Origin: Paracoccus onubensis
Lineage (GTDB): Bacteria; Pseudomonadota; Alphaproteobacteria; Rhodobacterales; Rhodobacteraceae
NCBI RefSeq assembly: GCF_003591515.1
Contig: NZ_QZCG01000002.1
Coordinates: forward strand, 248,001 to 312,000
Direction: 5' to 3'
Length of the DNA stretch: 64,000 nucleotides
Below the pieces are notes generated by a model, which was not told where the DNA came from, did no database searches, and saw only the letters and a program-made list of their open reading frames with translations. The translations under genes were made by a program, and so were the position numbers. Positions 38,110 to 45,898 of the stretch are shown here, piece after piece. Numbering within the stretch: position 1 is the first letter of the stretch; every line of letters starts with the position of its first letter.

Positions 38110-38732
38110 TTCGCCACGAGGCGCAGCGCCAGTCCGGCATACATGAATGCCGCGATCCGGTTGACCAGCCCAAGCCGCTTTCCGATCACCTGACCTGCAA
38201 GTCCGCCAACGATACCATACCCCATCGTGACGATGGTCCCGGTCACAATGAAGATCAGCCCAAGTCCCAGTATCTGCTGCCAGACCGGCCCCCAGGCCGG
38301 ATTCGTGAACTGAGGCAGGAATGCCAGCAGGAACAGCACCGGCTTGGGATTCATCGCATTGGACAGAAAGCCCCGACGAATGATGTTCCAGGGCCGCACA
38401 CTGCCTTTCGCCGAAGGGTCCACTGGCCCCGCGGTCCAGCTTTTCCACGCAAGCCACAGAAGATAGGCGGCACCGACATATTTGATTGCCGTCAAGATGC
38501 CGGGATGCGTGGCGACGATTGCCCCCAGCCCGACCGTCGCCATGGTCAGATGCATCAATACGCCCAGACCAACCCCCAGACCGGCCAGTATTCCGGCCTT
38601 TGGTCCGCCCTGAATACCGCAGGCGCTGGCGAAGAACACGTCCTGACCGGGTGCGAAATTCAGCACCAGCCCGCCCGCGATGAAGGTCATGAGCTGCGCC
38701 AACGGAATATTGGCCAATGTTTCCCAGATCAC
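38106..38732 (-). CDS. LysE/RhtB family translocator
   Basis: A 208-residue inner-membrane exporter of the LysE superfamily with about six membrane segments. Family motifs are the N-terminal NFAPGQDVFFASACGIQGGPKAG and the central GAAYLLWLAWKSW. LysE/RhtB proteins export amino acids or related metabolites; which one cannot be told here. The start is GTG (38732) following AAGAGGC, overlapping the GFA stop as GTGA. It is translationally coupled to both neighbours. Confidence 0.87.
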   Translation of the reverse strand: MIWETLANIPLAQLMTFIAGGLVLNFAPGQDVFFASACGIQGGPKAGILAGLGVGLGVLMHLTMATVGLGAIVATHPGILTAIKYVGAAYLLWLAWKSWTAGPVDPSAKGSVRPWNIIRRGFLSNAMNPKPVLFLLAFLPQFTNPAWGPVWQQILGLGLIFIVTGTIVTMGYGIVGGLAGQVIGKRLGLVNRIAAFMYAGLALRLVAK

Positions 38733-39109
38733 GGTTGCGCCTCTTGCGGCAGACCATCTGCGATCTCGTAATAGTCCCCCTTGTCGGTCACGAATATATG
38801 CCCGGTCAGCTGCAAACCCGTGGGTTCATCCACTGCTCCCGATGCCACGGCCGTCTGGTCCGAGCCGATCATCCGCCAGAACAGACTGCTGCCACATTCC
38901 GGACAAAAGCCGCGCTCTGCCTCGTCGGAAGAGCGATACCATCTCACCGGTCCATCGATGGTCAATGTGCGCGCAACCGCACTGGCCCAGAGATGGCCGG
39001 ACCAGCGACGGCACTGACCGCAATGGCACGCGCTGTATCCGGCGTCATCCCATTGCCCGCGAAAGCGCACGTCTCCGCACAGGCAATGCCCGGTAAATTC
39101 AGACCCCAT
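38729..39109 (-). CDS. GFA family zinc protein
   Basis: A 126-residue GFA-type protein. The metal-binding cysteines are all present: C9, C11, C28, C30, C33, C69 and C72 (CLCGDV, CHCGQCRRW, FCPECGS). The founding member was reported to condense glutathione and formaldehyde, but most GFA-domain proteins are of unknown function. GGAGGAAG precedes the ATG at 39109. It overlaps the fRMsr stop by 11 bases and the LysE start by 4. Confidence 0.86.
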   Translation of the reverse strand: MGSEFTGHCLCGDVRFRGQWDDAGYSACHCGQCRRWSGHLWASAVARTLTIDGPVRWYRSSDEAERGFCPECGSSLFWRMIGSDQTAVASGAVDEPTGLQLTGHIFVTDKGDYYEIADGLPQEAQP

Positions 39110-39551
39110 CGAAAACTTCCTCCAATATCTCTGCCAGCCGCGTGGCGTCCTGTTGTCCGAAGGCATCTGCGCGGTTGCTGTCGATATCCAGCACGCCAAT
39201 CAACCGTCCGCTCTTGCCGGATACCGGCAATACGATTTCCGAGCGGGTCGTGCTGGAGCAGGCGATATGACCCGGAAATGCCTCGACATCAGCGACGATC
39301 TGAACCTCGCCGCTGCGTGCCGCCGCACCGCACACCCCGCGCGAGAACGGGATGACAAGGCAGCCATGACCACCCTGATAGGGGCCGATCTTCAGCAGTT
39401 CAGGCGCGACAACGCGATAAAATCCGGTCCAGTCGAAACGATCGTCCGAATTGTGGATTTCGCAGGCCAACGTGGCCATAAGCGCAACCTCATCGGTTTC
39501 GCCTTGGGTCAGGGCGCGGATTCGTGCGCGTAATGCATCGTAATCAACCAT
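39099..39551 (-). CDS. msrC: Free methionine-(R)-sulfoxide reductase (GAF domain)
   Basis: A 150-residue GAF-domain enzyme that reduces free Met-R-sulfoxide. Three active-site cysteines, C64, C74 and C98, are spaced exactly as in E. coli MsrC/YebR (C84, C94, C118). The surrounding motifs GPYQGGHGCLVIPFSRGVCG and DVEAFPGHIACSS also match. This is the first gene of the fRMsr-GFA-LysE-RluA run. The combination with pirin and the VOC-hydrolase fusion nearby suggests an oxidative or electrophile stress theme, as an inference. Confidence 0.92.
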   Translation of the reverse strand: MVDYDALRARIRALTQGETDEVALMATLACEIHNSDDRFDWTGFYRVVAPELLKIGPYQGGHGCLVIPFSRGVCGAAARSGEVQIVADVEAFPGHIACSSTTRSEIVLPVSGKSGRLIGVLDIDSNRADAFGQQDATRLAEILEEVFDGV

Positions 39552-39639
39552 ATCATCTCTTTACTCTGGCGAAGCGGCAGCGAGAAGCCCCGCCCGGATA
39601 TTCCTTGCAGGAAGATGAGAAGAGACCTCGGCAAGCCGA

Positions 39640-40575
39640 TCAATCCGGAAGCGGGATGAACTCGTCCTGATCTTCAGGTGGCAGGTCGAATTGCCCCTGA
39701 CCCCAGCGGGCCTCGCGCCATTCGCGCTTTGCCTCTTCGATCTTTTCGCGCGAGGATGCGACAAAATTCCACCATATATACCGAGGACCGTTCAGCGTTT
39801 CGCCGCCAAGGGCCATCAGCCTTGCACCGCGATCGCCTGCCGCCACGGTGATCTCGTCGCCGGGACGAAAGACCATCATCTGCCCGGCCTCGAATTCCTG
39901 TCCGGCGATACGGATCGATCCCTCGGTGATGTAAAGCCCGCGATCTTCGTGATCCTTGGGCAAGGGAAAACGCGCCCGAGCCGCCAGAGTTACGTCGAGA
40001 TAAAAGCTGTCGGAATACATTTTGGCCGGGGCAGTTTCGCCATAAGCGCGACCCAGGATCAGCCGGGCCTCGATGCCTTCATCGTGAATTTCGGGCAGGG
40101 TGCCCTTGCCATGATGCTCGAATGTGGGGGCAATGTCTTCGTGACTTTCCGGCAGCGCGATCCATGTCTGAATTCCGTACAGGCTGTTCGGCCCCTGACG
40201 CGCCGTGGCCGAGGTCCGCTCGGAATGGGTGACGCCCTTGCCTGCGACCATCCAGTTCAATTCTCCGGGACGGATGACCTGATCGGCGCCGGTACTGTCG
40301 CGATGATGGAAATCGCCACGAAAAAGATAGGTTACGGTGCCCAGCCCGATATGCGGGTGCGGGCGTATATCCACGCCTTGCCCGGTCAGAAATTCGGCGG
40401 GTCCGGCCTGATCGAAGAAGATGAACGGCCCGACCATCTGCCGTTTCGGGGCGGGCAGGGCGCGGCGGACCTCGAAATCGCCAAGGTCGCGGGCGCGGGG
40501 AACGATCAGGGTCTCGATGGCATCCGGTCCGATCTCGTCCGGGCAGCCGGGGGCCAGTGCGGGGTTCCAACTCAT
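39640..40575 (-). CDS. Pirin family protein
   Basis: A 311-residue bicupin pirin. The N-terminal cupin has the metal-ligand pattern RPHPHIGLGTVTYLFRGDFHHRDS and ends in HSERTS. The second cupin is degenerate. Bacterial pirins have quercetin 2,3-dioxygenase-like activity or bind metabolic enzymes and are linked to redox stress. GGAGGCACCT precedes the ATG at 40575; an upstream frame to 40638 is not needed. It is divergent from the MhqO-MhqD fusion, with paired palindromes between. Confidence 0.92.
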   Translation of the reverse strand: MSWNPALAPGCPDEIGPDAIETLIVPRARDLGDFEVRRALPAPKRQMVGPFIFFDQAGPAEFLTGQGVDIRPHPHIGLGTVTYLFRGDFHHRDSTGADQVIRPGELNWMVAGKGVTHSERTSATARQGPNSLYGIQTWIALPESHEDIAPTFEHHGKGTLPEIHDEGIEARLILGRAYGETAPAKMYSDSFYLDVTLAARARFPLPKDHEDRGLYITEGSIRIAGQEFEAGQMMVFRPGDEITVAAGDRGARLMALGGETLNGPRYIWWNFVASSREKIEEAKREWREARWGQGQFDLPPEDQDEFIPLPD

Positions 40576-40613
40576 AGGTGCCTCCTTGTGATATTGATCA
40601 GAATGGGCCGATT

Positions 40614-40656
40614 TTCGCGAACGGCCAAGAGGAAACACGTTCTGGATTCGCGAACG
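40614..40656. promoter_or_regulatory. Paired palindromic operator sites TTCGCGAACG in the pirin / VOC-hydrolase divergent region
   Basis: The 10-mer TTCGCGAACG occurs at 40614-40623 and again at 40647-40656, on the same strand and 33 bases apart (about three DNA turns). The core TTCGCGAA is a perfect palindrome. On the minus strand a weak promoter TTGGCC-N17-CATTCT for pirin would hold the first site in its spacer. The pair would suit a dimeric regulator controlling both divergent genes; the regulator is not identified. Confidence 0.5.
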
Positions 40657-40733
40657 CCGGGTTGGCTGTCACGCCGCTGGCAGCGGGCCGGCAGATGGCG
40701 CATCTTACACGCAGGCAGAAAGGAGCCCGGGTC

Positions 40734-42245
40734 ATGACCAGCGGTATTCATCATGTGACGGCGATCACCCGCGATGTTCAGGCGAATGTCGATTTCTGGA
40801 TGGGATTCCTGGGACTTTCGCTGGTCAAGCAAAGCGCGGGTTTCGAGGATGCCGAGCAGTTGCATCTGTTTTACGGCAATGCGGCAGGTGATCCGGGAAG
40901 CCTGGTCAGTTTTCTGATCTGGCAGGATGGAGCCGCCGGACGTGTAGGGCATGGACAGGTGGCCGAGATCGCCCTTTCCATTCCGCGCGCTCGGATCGGG
41001 GACTGGCTGACCCGCGCCATGCAGCACCAGCTGCCTGTCGAGGGACCTGCCCGCGAATTCGGTGAGCCGGTTCTGCGGCTGAAAGATCCGGACGGGATCA
41101 TCGTCAAGCTGGTCGGGACGGATGTGCCGGATCAGGGCTGGCCTGACGCGCCGCAGCGGTTGCGCTCGGTCACGTTATGGTCGGAACTGCCCGAACAGAC
41201 GGTGGCTTTCCTTGGCCGTTTCGGCTATCGGCCCGGGCCGGTGGAAGGAGGCGTCGTAAGGCTGATCTCGGACAGCGACGCCGTCGATATTCGCGATGCT
41301 TCGGGCTTTGTCCCAAGCATTCCCGGCAGCGGCGTGATTGATCATGTCGCCTTTCGGATGGCCGACACCGACGCGATCGCGGCGCATCATGCCGAATTGT
41401 CGCGCCTGAACAGCGGCGAGGTTACGCTGCATGATCGAAAATATTTCACCTCGCTTTATGTCCGCGAACCCGCCGGTATCCTGATCGAACTGGCGACCGA
41501 CGGTCCCGGCATGGGCGTGGATGAGGCCCGGTTGGGTGAGACGCTGATGATCCCTCCGCATTTTGCGGGCCGCGCGGATGATCTGCGCGTGTCACTTCCG
41601 CAATTCGCCCGTCCGGGCGAGGAAAGGATTCCGATGAGAGAGCTTCCCTTTATCCACCGTATCTACCAGCCCGACACAACGGATGGTTCTGCCCTGATCC
41701 TGCTGCCTGGTTCGGGCAGGGATGAGGCCGATCTGATGCCGCTTGCGCATCAGATCGCGCCGGCGGCGCGTTTGCTGGGGGTGCGCGGACGGTCGAACGA
41801 AGAGGGTATGCCGCGGTTCTTCCGCCGCATTACCATGACCAGTTTCGATCAGGACGATATCCGTGCCGAGGCGGCCGCTTTCGAGGCGTTCTGGCATGGT
41901 GCGATTGCGGCCTATGATCTGGACCCGGAGCGCATGACCGTATTGGGATATTCCAACGGCGCGAATTTCGCGGCGGCGGTGATGGCGCTGCATCCGGGGC
42001 TGCTGCGCCGGGCCGTCCTGTTGCGTGCGATGGCCGCGCTGGAGGATTTGCCGGTAAGCAGCATAAGCGGAACACGGGTCTTGACGGTGACCGGTGCACG
42101 GGATCCTTATGGGCCATATGCTGCGCGTCTGAATGATTGGCTGAAGGCGAGCGGCGCCGATCTTGACGCGCGCTCGGTTTCCGCGGGCCATGAAATCACG
42201 CAGGATGATGTGGCGATTGTACAGGATTGGCTGAAAGGAGAATAG
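40734..42245 (+). CDS. MhqO-MhqD fusion: VOC ring-cleaving dioxygenase-like domain plus alpha/beta hydrolase
   Basis: A 503-residue two-part protein. Residues 1-310 hold two VOC (glyoxalase/dioxygenase) modules resembling MhqA/MhqO of Bacillus subtilis (start MTSGIHHVTAIT..., GFLGLSLVKQS). Residues 325-503 are an MhqD-like alpha/beta hydrolase: LILLPGSGRDEADL, RSNEEGMPRFFRR, nucleophile S407 in GYSNG, D457 and H486 completing a Ser-Asp-His triad. In Bacillus the separate proteins respond to methylhydroquinone and other quinones. AAGGAG precedes the ATG at 40734. The fused form suggests ring cleavage and ester/lactone hydrolysis done in one chain; no activity is proven. Confidence 0.88.
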   Translation: MTSGIHHVTAITRDVQANVDFWMGFLGLSLVKQSAGFEDAEQLHLFYGNAAGDPGSLVSFLIWQDGAAGRVGHGQVAEIALSIPRARIGDWLTRAMQHQLPVEGPAREFGEPVLRLKDPDGIIVKLVGTDVPDQGWPDAPQRLRSVTLWSELPEQTVAFLGRFGYRPGPVEGGVVRLISDSDAVDIRDASGFVPSIPGSGVIDHVAFRMADTDAIAAHHAELSRLNSGEVTLHDRKYFTSLYVREPAGILIELATDGPGMGVDEARLGETLMIPPHFAGRADDLRVSLPQFARPGEERIPMRELPFIHRIYQPDTTDGSALILLPGSGRDEADLMPLAHQIAPAARLLGVRGRSNEEGMPRFFRRITMTSFDQDDIRAEAAAFEAFWHGAIAAYDLDPERMTVLGYSNGANFAAAVMALHPGLLRRAVLLRAMAALEDLPVSSISGTRVLTVTGARDPYGPYAARLNDWLKASGADLDARSVSAGHEITQDDVAIVQDWLKGE

Positions 42246-42246
42246 G

Positions 42247-42576
42247 ATGGCGGATATTACCATCACCAAGGAGGACATCGACAACCGGCATGGTCGCTAT
42301 GTGGCGCATGTCGCGGGAATCGATGCGGAGGCCGAACTGACCTTTACGCGCCGCGGAGAAGGGCGGATCAGTGCCGATCACACCGGCGCCCCCGAAGAAC
42401 TGCGGGGCACGGGCGCCGCGGGGGCGTTGGTCCGTCATATGGTCGAGGATGCGCGGGCGAACGGCTTTACCATCATTCCGCTATGCTCTTATGTGCAGGC
42501 GCAATATGCCAAGCATCCCGAATGGGCCGATCTGTTCACGACTGCGCCGGGTGAAAAGCCGAAAATACCGCAGTAA
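42247..42576 (+). CDS. GNAT family N-acetyltransferase, YjdJ-like
   Basis: A 109-residue short GNAT-fold protein of the YjdJ/Gcn5-like group (PF14542 type), with the CoA-binding pattern ELRGTGAAGALVRHMVEDARANG (R/Q-x-x-G-x-G/A). Its target is unknown. It starts one base after the fusion gene, and AAGGAGAATAGG, spanning the fusion stop, acts as its ribosome site, so the two genes are an operon. Confidence 0.85.
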   Translation: MADITITKEDIDNRHGRYVAHVAGIDAEAELTFTRRGEGRISADHTGAPEELRGTGAAGALVRHMVEDARANGFTIIPLCSYVQAQYAKHPEWADLFTTAPGEKPKIPQ

Positions 42577-42643
42577 TCGGCACGGCTTGCCATTCCGTTC
42601 CACTGCATGTCAGATATCGGTCGGATTGGCGGTAGAAAGCGGC

Positions 42644-43006
42644 ATGACAGACGCTATGGAACAGATTGCGGTCGGAGATGGGGCTGCGGATGTTGCGATG
42701 TTGATGGGCGTACTGGAAGCGCATGGCTTCGACCCGGTCGCGACCGACAGGCATTCCGGACTGACGCTCTCGAATCTGTCGCAGGCGATCGGCGGTGTCC
42801 GAGTCCTTGTTCGCGCCGGGCAGGCGGGCGAAGCAGGCGAACTCCTGACCGCTCTGGGCATGCCGGTCTGGAGCCGCCCGTCCTGGCGGACGATGGTGTT
42901 CTTCGCATTTGCGTGGTGGTTGGCGCATGTGCCGCCACCCGGTCTTGGCAGCGCGCTTGTGCTGCGCCCCAGGACTGGCAATGAGACGCAGCTTGCCGAT
43001 CCTTGA
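42644..43006 (+). CDS. Small DUF2007-like protein with a C-terminal membrane segment
   Basis: A 120-residue protein with an N-terminal stretch resembling the DUF2007 domain (MLMGVLEAHGFDPVATDRH near residue 18; VRVLVRAGQAGEAGELL near 52), then one probable membrane segment (TMVFFAFAWWLAHV). DUF2007 proteins are called signal-transducing without proof. The start at 42644 is inferred from homology-like register, with only a weak ribosome site. It lies 67 bases after the GNAT gene. Confidence 0.55.
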   Translation: MTDAMEQIAVGDGAADVAMLMGVLEAHGFDPVATDRHSGLTLSNLSQAIGGVRVLVRAGQAGEAGELLTALGMPVWSRPSWRTMVFFAFAWWLAHVPPPGLGSALVLRPRTGNETQLADP

Positions 43007-43011
43007 ACCGC

Positions 43012-43032
43012 AAGGGGGACAACGCCCCCTTT
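43012..43032 (+). terminator. Hairpin with short T-run after the DUF2007-like gene
   Basis: AAGGGGG (43012-43018), a 6-base loop and CCCCCTT (43025-43031) form a perfect 7-bp stem that ends the operon starting at 40734. The T-run is only three bases, so termination may be partial. Confidence 0.5.
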
Positions 43033-43084
43033 GCCCCGCCGTCACTTCGTGCCAAAACCGGATAACAGCGCGAAAGGATGACCC

Positions 43085-45886
43085 ATGACTTCGACCGGCT
43101 TCGGCAAAGGCTGCCATCTTCACCTGATCGATGGATCGGCGTTCATTTTTCGCGCCTATCACGCGCTTCCGCCGCTGACCCGGAAATCCGACGGGCTGCC
43201 GATCGGGGCGGTGGCGGGTTTCTGCAATATGCTGTGGAAATATATCAGTGACCAGAACGGCAGCAACGCGCCGACCCATGTCGCGGTGATTTTCGATCAT
43301 TCCTCGAAAACCTTTCGCAATGATATTTATCCGGAATACAAGGCCAACCGCCCGGAATTGCCCGAGGATCTGCGCCCGCAATTCCCTCTGACCCGTGAGG
43401 CGACGCGGGCCTTCAATGTCGCCTGCATCGAGACGGAAGGATTCGAGGCCGATGATATTATCGCGACGCTGGCCTGTCAGGCCCGCGATGCGGGCGGCGC
43501 GGTCACGATTGTCAGCAGTGACAAGGATCTGATGCAGCTTGTCGGGCAGGGCGTGAACATGCTGGATCCGATCAAGAACAAGGCCATCGGCCCGGATGAG
43601 GTGGCCGAGAAATTTGGTGTCGGGCCCGACCGCGTGGTGGATGTGCAGGCTTTGGCCGGGGATTCGGTCGATAACGTGCCCGGCGCACCAGGAATCGGGG
43701 TGAAAACCGCCGCTTTGCTGATCAATGAATACGGAGATCTTGAAGCCCTGCTGGAACGGGCCGAAGAGATCAGGCAGCCCAAGCGCCGGCAGACCCTGAT
43801 CGATTTTGCCGAGCAGATCCGCATCTCGAAAAAACTGGTGCAACTGGATTGCCAGACACCGCTGGATTTCTCATTGGGAAGTCTGGAGGTGCGCGATCCC
43901 GAATCCGAAGCGCTGCTGGACTTCCTGAGCCGGATGGAATTCCGGACCCTGACCGCCCGCGTGGCAGAGAAACTGGGAGTCGAGGCCCCTGCGGTGGTCT
44001 CTGCTCCGACAAGCGTCGCCCCGGCCGCGCCGGATTTGCCGGTGATGGGGGCGAATGGCTACCAGACCCTGTCCGACCTTGCCGCCCTTGATGCCTGGAT
44101 CGACGATATCCGCGAAACCGGGCATGTCGCCATCGACACCGAAACCACCGGGCTTGACGAAATGCAGGCTGGGCTTGTCGGCATCTCGCTTGCCGTTCGC
44201 CCGGGCGATGCCTGTTATATCCCGCTGGCCCATGTCGAGGGCGAGGGGGATCTGTTCGGCAGCGGTGACCGGCTGCCGGGACAACTTGAGACCGCCGATG
44301 TGCTGTCAGCATTAAAGCCCGTGCTCGAGGATCCGGCGATCCTGAAGATTGGCCAGAACGTCAAATATGACTGGAAGATCCTCGCTCGCCACGGCATCAG
44401 CATGACGCCGGTCACGGATACGATGCTGATGTCCTATGCATTGAATGCGGGGACCCATAACCACGGTATGGATGAGTTGGCCGAACGTTATCTTGGCCAT
44501 AAATGCATCCCTATCAAAGAGCTGATCGGTTCGGGAAAGTCCCAGATCGGTTTTGCGCAGGTCGCCATCGACAAGGCTGCCCCCTATGCCGCCGAGGATG
44601 CCGAGGTGACATTGCGCCTGTGGCAGCATTTTGCGCCGCTATTGTCCAGCGAGCGGGTGACGACCGCTTACGAAACGCTGGAGCGTCCGATGATTCCGGT
44701 TCTGGCCGATATGGAAATGGCCGGGGTGAAGGTCAATGGCGATACGCTGAAGCGCATGTCGAATGCCTTTGCACAGAAAATGGCGCAACTGGAGGAAGAA
44801 ATTCACCAGCTTGCGGGCGAAAAATTCAATGTCGGCAGTCCCAAGCAACTGGGTGAAATTCTGTTCGACAAGATGAGCCTGTCGGGCGGCAAGCAGGGCA
44901 AGACCGGGGCCTATTCCACCAGTGCCGACGTGTTGGAGGATCTGGCGGCCGAGGGTCATGACCTGCCCGCGCGGATCCTGGACTGGCGGCAGGTGGCCAA
45001 GCTGAAATCGACTTATACCGATGCGCTTCAGTCCCATGTGAACCCGGATACGGGCCGGGTCCATACCAGCTACTCCATCGCCGGAGCGCAGACCGGGCGG
45101 CTGGCCTCTACCGATCCCAACCTGCAGAATATTCCGGTGCGCAGCGATGAAGGCCGCCGTATCCGCGAGGCATTCGTGGCGACGCCGGGGCATCGTCTGG
45201 TCAGTCTGGATTACAGCCAGATCGAATTGAGAATACTCGCCCATGTCGCGGATATTCCGGCGCTGAAACAGGCATTCAGGGACGGGATAGACATTCACGC
45301 CATGACCGCCAGCCAGATGTTCCATGTGCCGGTCGAGGGGATGGATCCGATGGTACGCCGTCAGGCCAAAGCGATCAATTTCGGCGTGATTTACGGCATT
45401 TCCGGCTATGGCCTGTCGCGCAATCTGCGGATCCCCCGGGCCGAAGCGCAGGCCTTCATCAATACCTATTTCGAACGCTTCCCCGAGATTCGCGTCTATA
45501 TGGACAAGACCGTGGCGGATGCGAAAGAACATGGTTTCGTTCGCACCCTGTTCGGGCGGCGGATCAATACACCCGGAATCAATGCCTCTGGTCCGGCTGC
45601 GGGAGGCGCGCGGCGCGCGGCGATCAATGCGCCGATTCAGGGTGCGGCGGCGGATATCATTCGCCGGGCAATGATACGGATGCATGCGGCGATCCGTCAT
45701 CTGCCCGCGAAGATGCTGTTGCAGGTTCATGACGAACTGGTTTTCGAGGTCGAGGAAAGCGCCGCGGAAGAACTCATTGCCGCCGCGCGTCAGGTCATGG
45801 AAGCTGCTGCCGAACCTGCCGTCAAACTTTCGGTGCCGCTGGTTGTGGATGCGGGTATCGGAGAAAACTGGGCCGAAGCGCATTGA
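43085..45886 (+). CDS. polA: DNA polymerase I
   Basis: A 933-residue full-length Pol I with three domains. Residues 1-310 are the 5' nuclease (DGSAFIFRAYHALPP, GFEADDII, GDSVDNVPGAPGIGVKTA). About 325-520 is a 3'-5' exonuclease with the DxE pair in IDTETTGLD near 352-354, so proofreading is probably intact. About 560-933 is the polymerase: motif A DYSQIELRI near 708, motif B RRQAKAINFGVIYG, motif C HDELVF near 882. It works in replication and repair. GAAAGGATG precedes the ATG. Confidence 0.98.
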   Translation: MTSTGFGKGCHLHLIDGSAFIFRAYHALPPLTRKSDGLPIGAVAGFCNMLWKYISDQNGSNAPTHVAVIFDHSSKTFRNDIYPEYKANRPELPEDLRPQFPLTREATRAFNVACIETEGFEADDIIATLACQARDAGGAVTIVSSDKDLMQLVGQGVNMLDPIKNKAIGPDEVAEKFGVGPDRVVDVQALAGDSVDNVPGAPGIGVKTAALLINEYGDLEALLERAEEIRQPKRRQTLIDFAEQIRISKKLVQLDCQTPLDFSLGSLEVRDPESEALLDFLSRMEFRTLTARVAEKLGVEAPAVVSAPTSVAPAAPDLPVMGANGYQTLSDLAALDAWIDDIRETGHVAIDTETTGLDEMQAGLVGISLAVRPGDACYIPLAHVEGEGDLFGSGDRLPGQLETADVLSALKPVLEDPAILKIGQNVKYDWKILARHGISMTPVTDTMLMSYALNAGTHNHGMDELAERYLGHKCIPIKELIGSGKSQIGFAQVAIDKAAPYAAEDAEVTLRLWQHFAPLLSSERVTTAYETLERPMIPVLADMEMAGVKVNGDTLKRMSNAFAQKMAQLEEEIHQLAGEKFNVGSPKQLGEILFDKMSLSGGKQGKTGAYSTSADVLEDLAAEGHDLPARILDWRQVAKLKSTYTDALQSHVNPDTGRVHTSYSIAGAQTGRLASTDPNLQNIPVRSDEGRRIREAFVATPGHRLVSLDYSQIELRILAHVADIPALKQAFRDGIDIHAMTASQMFHVPVEGMDPMVRRQAKAINFGVIYGISGYGLSRNLRIPRAEAQAFINTYFERFPEIRVYMDKTVADAKEHGFVRTLFGRRINTPGINASGPAAGGARRAAINAPIQGAAADIIRRAMIRMHAAIRHLPAKMLLQVHDELVFEVEESAAEELIAAARQVMEAAAEPAVKLSVPLVVDAGIGENWAEAH

Positions 45887-45898
45887 CGGGATTGGGTG

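Noticed and set aside
37462..38757. Long 431-codon form of the RluA gene
   Set aside because: The N-terminal 216 codons run out of frame through the LysE gene on the same strand. The RluA homology begins at the ATG at 38109, which overlaps the LysE stop.
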